DNA of 64,000 nucleotides from Sandaracinaceae bacterium (GCA_020633055.1 JACKEJ010000006.1:806001-870000); one strand, 5' to 3'; counted from the first letter of the stretch, positions 52,689 through 63,410 are shown. Numbers and translations: made by a program. Notes: generated by a model from the letters alone, not told the origin.

Positions 52689-52743
52689 CGCCGCCCGCTG
52701 TTCTTTCGCTCGCACTTCCTTCGTTTCCCCAGGGTGGTCCCTC

Positions 52744-53769
<1,026 letters not shown>

Positions 53770-53770
53770 G

Positions 53771-54658
53771 ATGATCTCGCGCGAGCTCGTCAAGAAGCTC
53801 CGGAAGATCGAGATCCACACCGCGCGCCTGGCCAACGATCAGCTCGCGGGGAGCTACCACTCCGTCTTCAAGGGCCGCGGCATGGCCTTCAGCGAGGTGC
53901 GCCAGTACCAGCCGGGCGACGACGTGCGCTTCATCGACTGGAACGTCAGCGCCCGCATGAACGACGCCTACGTGAAGATGTTCACGGAAGAGCGCGAGAT
54001 GACGGTCATGCTCTTGGTCGATCTCTCGGCCTCCGAGAAGTTCGGCAGCGTCGGCAAGCCCAAGATCGAGACCGTGGCCGAGATCGCGGCGCTCTTGGCC
54101 TTCAGCGCCATCAAGAACAACGACCGCGTGGGGCTCATCCTGTTCACCGACCGCGTGGAGCGCTTCGTGCCGCCCAAGAAGGGGCGCGGGCACGTGATGC
54201 GCGTGGTGACGGAGATCCTCAACGCCTCCCCCGCGGGCACCGGCACCGACCTCGCTTCCGCGCTGGACATGCTCGGAGGCCTGCGCAAGCGCCGCTCGGT
54301 AGCGTTCTTGCTGAGCGACTTCATCGCGGACGACTACGAGAAGCAGCTGCGGGTCGCGGCCAAGCGCCACGACCTGATCCCCGTGCAGGTGGTGGACCCG
54401 CGTGAAGAGAACCTCCCGGACGTGGGGCTCGCGCTGGTGGAAGACCTCGAGAGCGGTGAGCTGGTCGAGGTGGACACGGGCGACCCGCGCGTGCGGCAGG
54501 CCTTCGCGCACGAGGTGCTGCGGCAGCGCGCGCTGCGGGAGCGGCTGTTCCGCAAGCTGCGTGTGGACCACCTGACGGTGCACACGGACGAGGACTACGT
54601 GCGGCCCATCGCCGAGTTCTTTCGCTTTCGGCAGAAGCGCATGATGGGGTTCCGGTGA
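53771..54658 (+). CDS. DUF58 vWA-like protein
   Basis: 295 residues. The DUF58 signature FSEVRQYQPGDDVRFIDWN (about 38-56) is intact, followed by a vWA-like fold with LLVDLSASEKFG (MIDAS-like DxSxS, about 80-92) and LLSDFIADDY. No membrane segment. Typically the cytoplasmic partner of MoxR in aerotolerance-type (Bat) operons. Its stop overlaps the next gene's GTG start (GTGA at 54655). Confidence 0.95.
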   Translation: MISRELVKKLRKIEIHTARLANDQLAGSYHSVFKGRGMAFSEVRQYQPGDDVRFIDWNVSARMNDAYVKMFTEEREMTVMLLVDLSASEKFGSVGKPKIETVAEIAALLAFSAIKNNDRVGLILFTDRVERFVPPKKGRGHVMRVVTEILNASPAGTGTDLASALDMLGGLRKRRSVAFLLSDFIADDYEKQLRVAAKRHDLIPVQVVDPREENLPDVGLALVEDLESGELVEVDTGDPRVRQAFAHEVLRQRALRERLFRKLRVDHLTVHTDEDYVRPIAEFFRFRQKRMMGFR

Positions 54659-56874
54659 CCAGGTCGCGGGGCCGGTACGAGGGTCTTTGGCAAGGGGCCG
54701 CTCAGGCGGTGCTCTGGGTGCCGTTGGCGCTGCTGGTCGTGGGGCCCGCGACCCGGCTGGCCGCGCAGCCCGCGCCTGTGCCCGCGCCCACGCCCATCGC
54801 ACCGCCCCCCGTGGCCGAGCCCGCGACGTCGCGTCCCGCGGCTGCACCCCCGCGGCCTCCGGCAACGCCGCCCGGGTCCCCTGCCACGCCCGTACCGACC
54901 CCCGACGCGCCGACCGTCGCGCCTCCCGCCGCAGACGTCGCTCCTGCGCCCGTCGCGCCCGTCGCGCCCGTGGCGCCCGTGGCGCCCGTCGCTGCCGCAG
55001 ATGCTGGGGTCCCCAGCGCGGGCGACGCTGGGGTGGCGGAGTCCGACGCGGGGGTCGCGCGTCCGACGCCGCCGCCGCTCCCAGCCGAGCACCAGCCGCG
55101 CATCGAGATCTCGGTGGAACCGCGTGACGGCCTGCACACCGGGGACATGACGACCGTGCGTCTCTCCGTGCACGCTGCCCCGGGGGACGACATCACGCTC
55201 CCCGAAGAACAGCACTTCGGGGAGCGCACCAGCGCGGTCACGCCCGATCCCATCGAGCTGGTCGACAGCCGTGTGCGCGTCGAGACGCGCACGGATCAAG
55301 GGCGCGACTTCCACTTCGAGCTGGACCTGCTCCTGCTCGAACCCGGGGAGCACGATGTCGGCCCGCTGCGGGTGCGCGTGCTCACCGCGTCCGGGCAGGT
55401 GGGCGTCGTGGAGGCGGACGCGCAGCACCTGTCGGTGGCCTCCGTACTGGGCAACGAGCCCGACGCCGAGCCCTTTCCGCCCAGCGACCCGGTGAGCGTG
55501 ATGGAGGAGGACGACCGCCCGTACTGGGTGATGGGTGCGCTGGGCGTCCTCCTGGTCGGGTTGTTGCTCGGCTATCTCTTGCGCCGCTATCTCCAGAAGC
55601 GCGCCCAGGCGCCCAAGCCCGCACCGCCGCCGCTGCCGCCCTGGGACATCGCCGCGGGCGAGCTCTCGTGGTTGGCGCAGACGCGGCGTCAGCACATCGA
55701 AGAGGGCCGCTGGGATGCGTGGGTCGACAAGCTGAGCGACGTGCTCCGCGGCTACCTCGGCGCGCGCTACGAGTTCGATGGCCTCGAGTGCACCACGCAC
55801 GAGCTGGTGGCGCACCTCCAGGCGCGCAAGACCGACCCTTCGCTGGTCAAGCGCGTCACCGAGCTGATGGACGCGTGCGACCTGGTGAAGTTCGCGAACT
55901 CGCCCGCGGGCGACGAAGAGACCGACAAGATGCTGGCGTCTGCCCTGGTGATGGTGCGCGAGACGCGCCCCGTCGTCGGAGGCGTTGCGCTGCCGCCCAT
56001 GCCGACGGAGCCCACGGCCATTCCCATCCCCGACACGCGCGTCGGACCATCGCGTGTCAAGCGCGCGCCGACGCCGGACGAAGACCCGAACGCCCGCTGG
56101 ATGCCGCGTGATCCCGAGGATGAGGCCCCCGCCACGGAGGACACGCACGCCGCGCCCGATGGGGACGAAGCGCCGCTCGACGCGGCACACCGGCTGGCTG
56201 CCCGCGAGGCGACGTCGCCCCAGCCCGTCTCGGCCGACTCGATGGTCACCGACGAGGCAGCAGGCGCGGCGGGGACTTCGTCTTCCGAGCCCGCGAGCGC
56301 GCTCGGTGGCGTGCCCGGCGCAGACGACGAGATCCTCCCCGCGCCTCGGCCTTACACCGCCAAGGTCATCCCGCCGACCCACGTGGGGGACCAAGGGCGA
56401 ACGCGCATGGAGCCCTTCCCGCTGGGGGCGCGCGTCGGACTCACGGCGGGTCCCTCACACGAGGGCGGCTCACCCGACGCCCGCGGAGATGTCGCCTCGG
56501 CCGAGCTCGGCGCGGGTGACGGCAGTCCCACGGACACCGCGTTCTCGTCGTCTTCCACGTCTTCTCCGACCCGTAGCGTCCACGCCCACGAGTCCGTGCC
56601 GACGCTGCCCGGCTTCGCGGATGACGACGAAGCCGCGGCGCTGGCGCAGAAGGCCCGCGCCGCTCGTGAGGCGGCGAAGGCTGCCGCGGAAGCCGCTGCA
56701 GCTGCCGAAGAAGCGGCGGCGGCGGCAGCCGCGCGCGCGGCCGCACGGGCAGCACCGTCACCGTGGGTCGCGTCCGAACCCACGGCGTCATCGGACCCCT
56801 CTGCAGACGCGATGGACTCGGAAGCGGCCAGCGACTCGGGGTCAGACGAACCTTCGTCGGGAGGCGCGTCGTGA
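54655..56874 (+). CDS. Single-pass membrane protein, BatD/DUF4381-like with disordered tails
   Basis: 739 residues, GTG start overlapping the DUF58 stop. An N-terminal hydrophobic signal or anchor (VLWVPLALLVVGPATRLAA) leads to a 100-residue Pro/Ala linker with VAPVAPVAPVAPVAPVAA repeats. A beta domain follows (about 145-270; RIEISVEPRDGLHTGD, LELDLLLLEPGEHDVGPL-type text). One TM helix (about 288-308), then a cytoplasmic DUF4381-like helical part (about 325-430; WDKLSDVLRGYLGARYEFDG-like, HELVAHLQARK). The last 300 residues are disordered, with an Ala-rich coiled segment (about 660-705). Fusion of parts usually split in Bat loci. Confidence 0.78.
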   Translation: MTRSRGRYEGLWQGAAQAVLWVPLALLVVGPATRLAAQPAPVPAPTPIAPPPVAEPATSRPAAAPPRPPATPPGSPATPVPTPDAPTVAPPAADVAPAPVAPVAPVAPVAPVAAADAGVPSAGDAGVAESDAGVARPTPPPLPAEHQPRIEISVEPRDGLHTGDMTTVRLSVHAAPGDDITLPEEQHFGERTSAVTPDPIELVDSRVRVETRTDQGRDFHFELDLLLLEPGEHDVGPLRVRVLTASGQVGVVEADAQHLSVASVLGNEPDAEPFPPSDPVSVMEEDDRPYWVMGALGVLLVGLLLGYLLRRYLQKRAQAPKPAPPPLPPWDIAAGELSWLAQTRRQHIEEGRWDAWVDKLSDVLRGYLGARYEFDGLECTTHELVAHLQARKTDPSLVKRVTELMDACDLVKFANSPAGDEETDKMLASALVMVRETRPVVGGVALPPMPTEPTAIPIPDTRVGPSRVKRAPTPDEDPNARWMPRDPEDEAPATEDTHAAPDGDEAPLDAAHRLAAREATSPQPVSADSMVTDEAAGAAGTSSSEPASALGGVPGADDEILPAPRPYTAKVIPPTHVGDQGRTRMEPFPLGARVGLTAGPSHEGGSPDARGDVASAELGAGDGSPTDTAFSSSSTSSPTRSVHAHESVPTLPGFADDDEAAALAQKARAAREAAKAAAEAAAAAEEAAAAAAARAAARAAPSPWVASEPTASSDPSADAMDSEAASDSGSDEPSSGGAS

Positions 56875-57986
56875 TCGCGTGGGTCCGTCGCTCCATGGCC
56901 GCTCTCTACATCCTCTTCTTGGGGGTGCCCGCGCTGTGGGTGTCCGCCTACCTCGTGGAGGGTGTGTACGGCGTGCCGCTGCGCGCCGACAGCTTCCGCT
57001 TCGAACGCCCGTGGGCCGGTCTGTTGCTCATCGCGGCGCCGCTGGTGTGGCTCGCCCGAGTGTGGTTGCTGAAGACGGCCGCCCCGCGCTTGCTGGTCAG
57101 CCGCGGCAAGACGCTCGCGCAAGTGCGCCCGGGCTATCGCGTGTGGGTCAAGCACCTGCCGCTCGGGTTGCGTGTCACCGCGCTCTGGCTGTTCGGCATC
57201 GCGCTGATGGGCCCGCAGAGCATCCACGCCCGTGACCGTACCGAGGTAGACGGCATCGACATCGTGCTCGTGATGGACATGTCCCTGTCGATGCAGGCTG
57301 CCGACATCCGTCCGAACCGCTTCGAGGCGACCAAGATCGTCGTGCAGGACTTCGTGCGTCGACGCCCGAACGACCGCATCGGCGCCGTGGTCTTCGGTCG
57401 CGACGCCTTCACGCTCATGCCGCTCACGACCGACAAGGAGGCCCTCCAGACCGTCATCTCGGAGCTCCAGCTGGAGCTCATCGAGGGACGCGGCACCGCC
57501 ATCGGGAACGCCATCGGGACGGCCCTGAACCGCCTGCGCCCGAGCCGCGCGCGCAGCAAGGTCGTCATCCTGTTGACCGACGGTGACAGCAACGCAGGCA
57601 ACGTCTCTCCAGAGCAGGCGGCGGAGCTGGCTGCGACGATGCAGGTGAAGGTCTTCACGGTGTTGATGGGGGTGAGCGACGACGCGCCGGTCGCGCAGGG
57701 AGTGGATCTCACGCGGCGCACCATCTTCGGTATGCAGAACCAGCCGGTGAACCCCGAGCTGCTGCAGCGCATCGCGGCCCGCACGGGCGGGCAGCACTAC
57801 TCGGTCGCCGATCGGGGCGCCCTGGAGCGGACCTTCCACAGCATCCTCGACCAGCTCGAGCGTAGCGAGATCGAAGACCTCGGTCAGGTGTATGGCGAGC
57901 TCTACCCCGCGTTCGTGTGGCCCGGCCTCTTGCTGCTCCTCTTGGAGGCCGTGTTCGGGGCGCTCGTCCTGCGGAGGTGGCCATGA
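56871..57986 (+). CDS. batA: BatA-type membrane vWA protein
   Basis: 371 residues, GTG start at 56871 overlapping the previous stop (GTGA). TM helices near 10-28, 45-62 and 92-110; vWA domain about 120-310 with MIDAS DMSLS (VMDMSLSMQAADIRPNRFEA), GRGTAIGNAIGTAL and LLTDGDSNAG; C-terminal TM (FVWPGLLLLLLEAVFGALV). This TM-vWA-TM layout is BatA/BatB. Probable MoxR substrate, facing the periplasm or cytoplasm depending on topology. Confidence 0.92.
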   Translation: MIAWVRRSMAALYILFLGVPALWVSAYLVEGVYGVPLRADSFRFERPWAGLLLIAAPLVWLARVWLLKTAAPRLLVSRGKTLAQVRPGYRVWVKHLPLGLRVTALWLFGIALMGPQSIHARDRTEVDGIDIVLVMDMSLSMQAADIRPNRFEATKIVVQDFVRRRPNDRIGAVVFGRDAFTLMPLTTDKEALQTVISELQLELIEGRGTAIGNAIGTALNRLRPSRARSKVVILLTDGDSNAGNVSPEQAAELAATMQVKVFTVLMGVSDDAPVAQGVDLTRRTIFGMQNQPVNPELLQRIAARTGGQHYSVADRGALERTFHSILDQLERSEIEDLGQVYGELYPAFVWPGLLLLLLEAVFGALVLRRWP

Positions 57987-59086
57987 CGTGGCACTCGCCC
58001 GTGGTCCTCTGGTTCGTCCTGGCCGTGCTGGTCGTGGCGGGTGTGCTGCTCGCGGGGTGGCGCCTGCGCGAACGGGCCACGCGCCGCTTTGGCGAGCCCA
58101 CCGCGTTGCAGAGCCTGCGTGTCGGGCGGTCGGGGCCCCTACGCGCCGCGCGGGGCGTGCTGTTGGTGTTGGGCCTGTTGTTGGTGGTGGCCGCCCTCGC
58201 GGGGCCCCAGTACGGTAGCCGCACGCGCGTGCTGCGGCAGCGCGGGATCGATGTCGTGGTGGCGCTCGACTTCAGCAAGAGCATGCTGGCTCGCGACGTC
58301 AGCCCGAACCGCAGCGAGCGCGCGAAGGTGGAGCTCACCCGCTTCATCGAGGGCCTGGGCGGCGACCGCGTGGGCGTGGTGGCCTTCGCGGGAGAGACGA
58401 TGCAGTTCCCGCTGACGACCGACTACGCGGCGGTGCAGCTGTTCTTGCGCGACCTGACGCCCCTCGACATGCCCGTTGGGGGCACGGCCATCGGGCGCGC
58501 GCTGGTAGCCGCCGGGCGCTTGCTGGAGCGCAGCAGTCGCACTCCAGAGGGCGTGACCGACGCCGAGTGGGCCGACACGCGCCCAGCGCGCGTCGTGGTC
58601 CTCATGACCGACGGGGAGGATCACGAGGGAGACCCCGTCCAGGCCGCGCGCGACCTCGCCGCCGAAGGCGTGAAAGTCTTCGTGGTGGGCATCGGGTCGC
58701 GCACCGGAGAGCCCATCCCCACCTACAGCGAAGATGGTACGTGGACGGGCTACATGCGCGATCGCGACGGAAACGTCGTGACCACCGCGCTCACGGCGGA
58801 GAACGAAGTACAGCTGCAGGCCATCGCCGAGGCCACCGGCGGGCGCTACCTACGCGCAGAGGACGGCGGAGTCGGCGTCGATCAGGTCGCGCGAGAGATT
58901 CGCACGTTGCAGCAGGGGGAGCGCGAGTCACGACGCGTGACAGTCCACGAGAACCGCTATGCGTTGGCGCTCTTGCCAGGCTTCTTGCTGCTCGTGCTCG
59001 AGGGCCTCTTGCCAGAAGCGTGGCTGCTGCGTCGGCGCCGACGGCTGGCGCGAACCAGCGATGAGCGGGAGGCTGGTCGGGCATGA
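57983..59086 (+). CDS. batB: BatB-type membrane vWA protein
   Basis: 367 residues; ATG at 57983 overlaps the batA stop as ATGA. TM helices at about 8-26 and 60-77, vWA domain about 88-290 with MIDAS DFSKSM (VVVALDFSKSMLARDVSPNR), GGTAIGRAL and LMTDGEDHEG, and C-terminal TM (ALALLPGFLLLVLEGLLPEA). Same architecture as batA, so the pair likely form a heteromeric membrane complex. Confidence 0.92.
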   Translation: MTWHSPVVLWFVLAVLVVAGVLLAGWRLRERATRRFGEPTALQSLRVGRSGPLRAARGVLLVLGLLLVVAALAGPQYGSRTRVLRQRGIDVVVALDFSKSMLARDVSPNRSERAKVELTRFIEGLGGDRVGVVAFAGETMQFPLTTDYAAVQLFLRDLTPLDMPVGGTAIGRALVAAGRLLERSSRTPEGVTDAEWADTRPARVVVLMTDGEDHEGDPVQAARDLAAEGVKVFVVGIGSRTGEPIPTYSEDGTWTGYMRDRDGNVVTTALTAENEVQLQAIAEATGGRYLRAEDGGVGVDQVAREIRTLQQGERESRRVTVHENRYALALLPGFLLLVLEGLLPEAWLLRRRRRLARTSDEREAGRA

Positions 59087-60006
59087 AGGCGCTGGTCTCG
59101 CTCACACTCGTCTTCTTGGCCTCCCTGTTCGGCGGGTGGGACCCGTTCCACCGACCCAACCCGAACGTCGAGGAAGGCAACGCCCGCGTCACCGCCGAGA
59201 ACTACGACGGTGCGCTCGAGGCGTACGATCGCGCGGCGCGTGAGCTCCCGTCGGCTCCAGGGGTGCACCTGGACCGCGGCATCGCCTTCCTGCACAAGGG
59301 CGACCGCGAGCGTGCGCGCGAGGCCCTCCTGCTGGCCATCGGGCCGGAGACGCCGCCGGATCTCGTCGCGGACATCCGCTACGACCTGGGCCTCTCCTAC
59401 TTCCAAGACGGAGAGGCGGCAGCCGCGGAGGACGACCACCAGACGGCACAGACCGCCTTTCGCAACGCCGTCGACGAGTATCGTCGCTCGCTGCGCGCCC
59501 GGCCGTCGGACCACAACACGGCGTGGAACCTGGAGATCGCGCTGCGCCGGTTGAACGAAGAGCGCGAGGAGCAGGAGCGCGAAGAGCAGGAGCAGCAGGA
59601 CCAGGACCAGCAGGACCAGGACCAGCAGGATCAGCAAGACCAGGACGAGCAGGATCAGCAAGACCAGGAGCAGCAGGACCAGGACCAGCAAGACCAGGAC
59701 CAGCAAGACCAGGACCAGCAGGACCAGGACCAGAACCAGCAGGACTCGCAGGACCAACAGCAGCAGGACGGGCAGGACGGGCAGGACGAGCCCAGCCAGC
59801 CCGAACAGGGGCAGGAGCCGGAGAGCTCCTCCGGCGACGAGCAGAACGACCCGCGTGACAGCCAGGATCAGGCCGACGGTCAGCAGCTGCCCAACCAAGC
59901 GCAGCGCGTGTTGGATGCCCTCCAGGACGGCGAAGAGAGCCTCGAGCAGTATCGCGCGGCGCAGCGCGGACAGCGTGAGAACCGGCGCGTGGAGCAGGAC
60001 TGGTGA
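59083..60006 (+). CDS. batC: BatC-like TPR protein with Gln-Asp repeat tract
   Basis: 307 residues, ATGA overlap with batB. Short N-terminal signal (MKALVSLTLVFLASLFGGW), three TPR units (about 25-150; NVEEGNARVTAENYDGAL, GVHLDRGIAFLHKGDRERAR, YDLGLSYFQDGEAAA, HNTAWNLEIALRRL). Then a low-complexity stretch about 160-230 built of QDQ/QQDQD units with occasional Glu. It ends in a second acidic Gln-rich region and a helical tail. The repeat is strongly negatively charged, possibly ion-binding or a spacer. Position between batB and batD matches BatC. Confidence 0.85.
   Translation: MKALVSLTLVFLASLFGGWDPFHRPNPNVEEGNARVTAENYDGALEAYDRAARELPSAPGVHLDRGIAFLHKGDRERAREALLLAIGPETPPDLVADIRYDLGLSYFQDGEAAAAEDDHQTAQTAFRNAVDEYRRSLRARPSDHNTAWNLEIALRRLNEEREEQEREEQEQQDQDQQDQDQQDQQDQDEQDQQDQEQQDQDQQDQDQQDQDQQDQDQNQQDSQDQQQQDGQDGQDEPSQPEQGQEPESSSGDEQNDPRDSQDQADGQQLPNQAQRVLDALQDGEESLEQYRAAQRGQRENRRVEQDW
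59568..59772 (+). repeat. Coding CAGGACCAG tandem-repeat tract
   Basis: Roughly 200 bases of imperfect 6/9/15-bp units (CAG GAC CAG GAC ...) inside the BatC-like gene, encoding (Q)QDQD. Such tracts expand and contract by slippage in multiples of 3, so the length of the protein's tail is probably variable among strains. Confidence 0.85.
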
Positions 60007-62000
60007 CGACCCCCATCCCACACGCGCACCCGAGGCTACGCGGCTCGGACTCGACCCTCGGCTCGCGCGTCGCGATCACGCGCTCATGCCGGCCGGGCGT
60101 GTGCGTGAGTGGGTCGGGCCGCTTCGCTCGCGGGCCGCTCGCTCGGGTGCAGCGTGTCGTGCTCCTCGCCGTCGTGCTGCTCGGCTCGTTCCCGCTGGAC
60201 GCGCTCGTCGCCGTCGCCCATGCCCAGCACGTGACCGTCGTGACCACCACGAGCTCGCCGCAGGTCACCGTAGGCACGGACTTCTCGCTCGAAGTGCGGG
60301 CGGATTGCGACAGCTGCCAGGTGCAGAATCTCGAGCTGCCCGCGCTGGTGGAGTTCGACATCGTGAACCGCAGCCTCATGCGGCCCACCTCGGTTCAGAT
60401 GGGGCCCAACGGCACGCGCGTGCAGGAGTCGGTCATCCACCGACTGCGCTTGCGTCCACGGCAACCCGGGCGCGTCCGCATCGAGCCTGCAGTGGCGGTA
60501 GTCGCTGGTCAGCGCCATGCGGGAAACGCGGTCGATCTCCAGGTGCTCCCCGCCGCTGGTGGGCAGGTCGGCCCGGCGCCGCCGCCGCCCGTGCCCGCGC
60601 CTCCTCCGATGAACGGGGTGCTCGACGGGGCAAACGTCGACTCGGTCGCGTTTCTGCGCACGGTGGCGGACCCCGTCGACCCCGTCGTGGGCCAGCAGGT
60701 CACTGTCACGCTTCTGTTCTACACGCGCGTCGCAGCGCGCAACCTCCAGCCCGAGCGAGAGATCGCGACCGACGGCTTCTGGGTCCACGACCTGATCGGA
60801 CCCAACGCGCCCCCACCGCAGTCCCGTCGCGAGGTCGTGCAGGGGGTTCCCTACGACGTGCACGTGGTGCGTCACTTCGCGGCGTTTCCTCTGGAGTCCG
60901 GAGACCTCGTGCTCGGTTCGCCGCGCATGGCGATCCAGACGGGGGGCGGCTTCATGTTCGGCTCACGCCCCGAGCAGCTGGTGCGCGAGGGGGTGCCGGT
61001 GACGGTGCACGTGCGGCCCTTGCCCGCGCCCGCCCCGCGCGGCGCCGTGGTGGGTCGCTACACCATTCGAACACAGCTCGACCGCACCACCATCCGCACG
61101 GGCGACGCGGTGACGCTGACGGCGTTCGTCGAGGGCGAAGGCAATCTCCGTGATGTGAGCCTGACGCTGCCTGACCTGCCTGGGTTGCGCGTCCACCCGC
61201 CGCGGCGAGAAGACGACATCAGGGCGCAGGGCGTACGCGTCGGAGGCACGACGCGCATGGAGTGGCTGTTGGTCGCGGAGCAACCCGGGACGTACACCAT
61301 CCCCCCCCTCACGCAGGTGGTGTTCGACCCGTTCGCAGAGCGCTACGACACGGTGCGGTCGGAGCCGCTCACGCTCACCGTCGCGGGTGCCCCGGTCGTC
61401 GCTCCCGCGCCAGCACCGGCGACGACGAGCACCGCTCCCGAAGAGCCCCCCGTGGTCGACGCCAGCACGATCGGCGAGATCCGTACGCGCAGCGAGCTGT
61501 TGCGCGCGCGGTCCCCACTGAGCAGCTCGTGGGCCTACTGGCTGGGGCTGCTGGCCATGCCGCTCGCGCTGGCTCTCGGCTGGGGTGTGCTCGCGCAGCG
61601 CGCCCGGCGTCGCGCACACGACCAGCGCGCCGACCGGCAGGCGGCGGCGCTGGTGCGCGAGAAGCTCGAGACGGCGAAGCGTGCCTTGAAGACGGCGGAC
61701 GCGGGCGCGTTCTATCCTGCGGTCGCGGCCGCGCTCCGAGCGGCGCTGGAGGGACGGCTGGGCGAGTCGGTGGGCAGCCTGACGCACGCGCAGCTCGGCG
61801 AACGCCTGGAACAACGCGGCATGAGCGCCGAGCTGCGTGAGCGCTTGGTGGAAGAGCTCGAGGCCTGCGACTTCGCGCGCTTCAGCGCCGAGGCGGGCAG
61901 CGACGAAGAGCTCGAGCGTTGTCTCTCGCGTGTGCGCGCCATGGTGCAGCGCCTGGAGCGCTTCACACCTGCCGTCGCGAGTGGGGAGGGCCGCGCATGA
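60003..62000 (+). CDS. batD: BatD-like membrane protein
   Basis: 665 residues; GTG at 60003 overlaps the previous stop. A long N-terminal region precedes a hydrophobic signal/anchor (about 50-74; RVVLLAVVLLGSFPLDALVA). Large beta-rich extracytoplasmic region (about 75-480) typical of BatD/oxygen-tolerance proteins (TVGTDFSLEVRADCDSC, FDIVNRSLMRPTSVQMG, GTYTIPPLTQVVFDPFAERY). One TM near 508-528 (SSWAYWLGLLAMPLALALGW) and a cytoplasmic helical C-terminus (about 545-665) similar to the DUF4381-like part of the earlier gene. ATGA overlap with batE. Confidence 0.9.
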   Translation: MTTPIPHAHPRLRGSDSTLGSRVAITRSCRPGVCVSGSGRFARGPLARVQRVVLLAVVLLGSFPLDALVAVAHAQHVTVVTTTSSPQVTVGTDFSLEVRADCDSCQVQNLELPALVEFDIVNRSLMRPTSVQMGPNGTRVQESVIHRLRLRPRQPGRVRIEPAVAVVAGQRHAGNAVDLQVLPAAGGQVGPAPPPPVPAPPPMNGVLDGANVDSVAFLRTVADPVDPVVGQQVTVTLLFYTRVAARNLQPEREIATDGFWVHDLIGPNAPPPQSRREVVQGVPYDVHVVRHFAAFPLESGDLVLGSPRMAIQTGGGFMFGSRPEQLVREGVPVTVHVRPLPAPAPRGAVVGRYTIRTQLDRTTIRTGDAVTLTAFVEGEGNLRDVSLTLPDLPGLRVHPPRREDDIRAQGVRVGGTTRMEWLLVAEQPGTYTIPPLTQVVFDPFAERYDTVRSEPLTLTVAGAPVVAPAPAPATTSTAPEEPPVVDASTIGEIRTRSELLRARSPLSSSWAYWLGLLAMPLALALGWGVLAQRARRRAHDQRADRQAAALVREKLETAKRALKTADAGAFYPAVAAALRAALEGRLGESVGSLTHAQLGERLEQRGMSAELRERLVEELEACDFARFSAEAGSDEELERCLSRVRAMVQRLERFTPAVASGEGRA

Positions 62001-62866
62001 CGGGGACAGGGCTCTTGCGCCGCGTCGCGCTGATGCTGCTGGTGGTCGTGGCAGTCGCAGGACGTCCGTGGTCCCCCGTTCGTGCGCAGGACGCGGCGAC
62101 CGAGTCCAGCATGCGCGCGACGGGGGCGACGGACCAGAGTCGCGCCGAGGCGGACACGGTACACGCTCTGTTCCGACGGGCGAACGAACTGGCGTTTGCA
62201 GAGAACTACGCGGGCGCGCTCGAAGTCTACGGCGCCCTCACGGACGTCGGCATCGTGGATCCAGACGTCGAGCAGAACATCGCGGTCTGCTACGCCCGCA
62301 CTGGGCGCCTGGCGCGCGCCATCTTCCACTTCGAGCGCGCTCTGTTGCTACGCCCCGGAGACGAGGGGATCGAGCGGGGCCTGGCCGCCGTCGAGGATGC
62401 CCTGGCCAGGGCCCGCGCCGAGGCGGAGGGGGAGGCGGAGCTCGCTACGGACAAGCACTTCGTGCGCGCGATGGTCCGCTCCGTGAGCGAGCAGGCGCTC
62501 GCCATCGCGCTGCTGTCGACGGTGGCGCTGCTGTGTCTCGCGCTCGTCGCGCGGCGTCGGGCGCAAGACGAGGTGCCGCGCGTGGCCGCGGGTGTGGCTT
62601 CGCTGTTTGCGCTCGTGCTCTGCGTCGTGGCGGCGGTCGGACTCGTCGTGAAGCAGGGGTGGCTGCGTGATGGCGTGCCGGCCGTCGTGCTCGAGGACGA
62701 AGTGCCGCTCCACCAGTCCCCTGACGCTCGCAGTCCCGTTTTGGACGCGCCAGCGCGGGCTGGTGAACGCGGCGTCGTCCTCGACGAGTATGAGGGGTTC
62801 GTGCGTTTGCGACTTGGCGCGCGGCAAGGATGGGCCCGCACGGCGGATGTCGGACAGCTACGCTGA
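61997..62866 (+). CDS. batE: BatE-like TPR and SH3 protein
   Basis: 289 residues, ATGA overlap with batD. Signal peptide (LLRRVALMLLVVVAVAG), TPR region about 50-135 (ALFRRANELAFAENYAGALE, VEQNIAVCYARTGRLARAIF), two TM helices (about 172-190 and 197-220), and a C-terminal SH3b-like domain (about 230-289; VVLEDEVPLHQSPDARSPVL, GFVRLRLGARQGWARTADVG). This TPR-TM-TM-SH3 order is BatE. Last gene of the operon. Confidence 0.9.
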   Translation: MTGTGLLRRVALMLLVVVAVAGRPWSPVRAQDAATESSMRATGATDQSRAEADTVHALFRRANELAFAENYAGALEVYGALTDVGIVDPDVEQNIAVCYARTGRLARAIFHFERALLLRPGDEGIERGLAAVEDALARARAEAEGEAELATDKHFVRAMVRSVSEQALAIALLSTVALLCLALVARRRAQDEVPRVAAGVASLFALVLCVVAAVGLVVKQGWLRDGVPAVVLEDEVPLHQSPDARSPVLDAPARAGERGVVLDEYEGFVRLRLGARQGWARTADVGQLR

Positions 62867-63022
62867 CATTCTGTGATTTTTGTGTAGGACCTTACGAGGG
62901 CTGGACACTGTGGATGCACTAGAACATGTTTCGGGGGTGGATTTTTCGGTTCCGTCGGTGCTATAACGGGGTTGTGCAATATTCACACAGCTAGACGCTC
63001 CATCCATTCCCCCGAGGTCCCC
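62867..63022 (+). other. AT-richer gap with promoter-like element before the response regulator
   Basis: TATAAC at 62962-62967 is the best -10 box in the window, but no clear -35 lies 16-18 bases upstream (GATTTT). The gap is much richer in A/T than its neighbours and most likely holds the regulator's promoter. Confidence 0.4.
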
Positions 63023-63403
63023 ATGAAGAAGATCCTGGTAGTCGAAGACGATGCCCTCAGCTCGATGGTGATCGGGGACTTCCTCGAGGCCAACGGCTAC
63101 GAGGTGACGGTCGCGAAGAACGGCGTGGACGCCCTGACCGAGTTCGAGCGCGTGTCTCCGGACGCGATGCTCGTGGATGTCATGCTCCCCAAGCGTAGCG
63201 GCTTCGAGGTGTGCTTCGAGGTCAAGCGCACGGAGAAGGGGCGCACCATGCCGCTCATGCTCATGAGCGCGGTCTATCGCGACGAGGACCACGCGAAGAA
63301 GTACGCGCGTGAGGACCTGCGTGCGCAGGCGTACCTGGTGAAGCCGTTCGACATGCGCGCCATGCTGAGCGAGCTGGAGTCCTTGCTGGTGGCCTCGGCC
63401 TGA
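63023..63403 (+). CDS. Single-domain response regulator
   Basis: 126-residue receiver domain only, with no output domain. ATG 63023 has GAGG six bases upstream. Acidic pair EDD at 8-10, phosphoacceptor Asp in DAMLVDVMLPKRSG (near 53), switch Ser in LMLMSAVYR, and Lys in YLVKPFD. It probably acts by protein-protein contact or in a relay. A membrane sensor protein gene follows immediately, so the two likely work together. Confidence 0.95.
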   Translation: MKKILVVEDDALSSMVIGDFLEANGYEVTVAKNGVDALTEFERVSPDAMLVDVMLPKRSGFEVCFEVKRTEKGRTMPLMLMSAVYRDEDHAKKYAREDLRAQAYLVKPFDMRAMLSELESLLVASA

Positions 63404-63410
63404 GCGGCCC

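Noticed and set aside
59568..59772. CRISPR-like repetition
   Set aside because: Units are short, imperfect, in frame and coding; there are no unique spacers and no cas genes.
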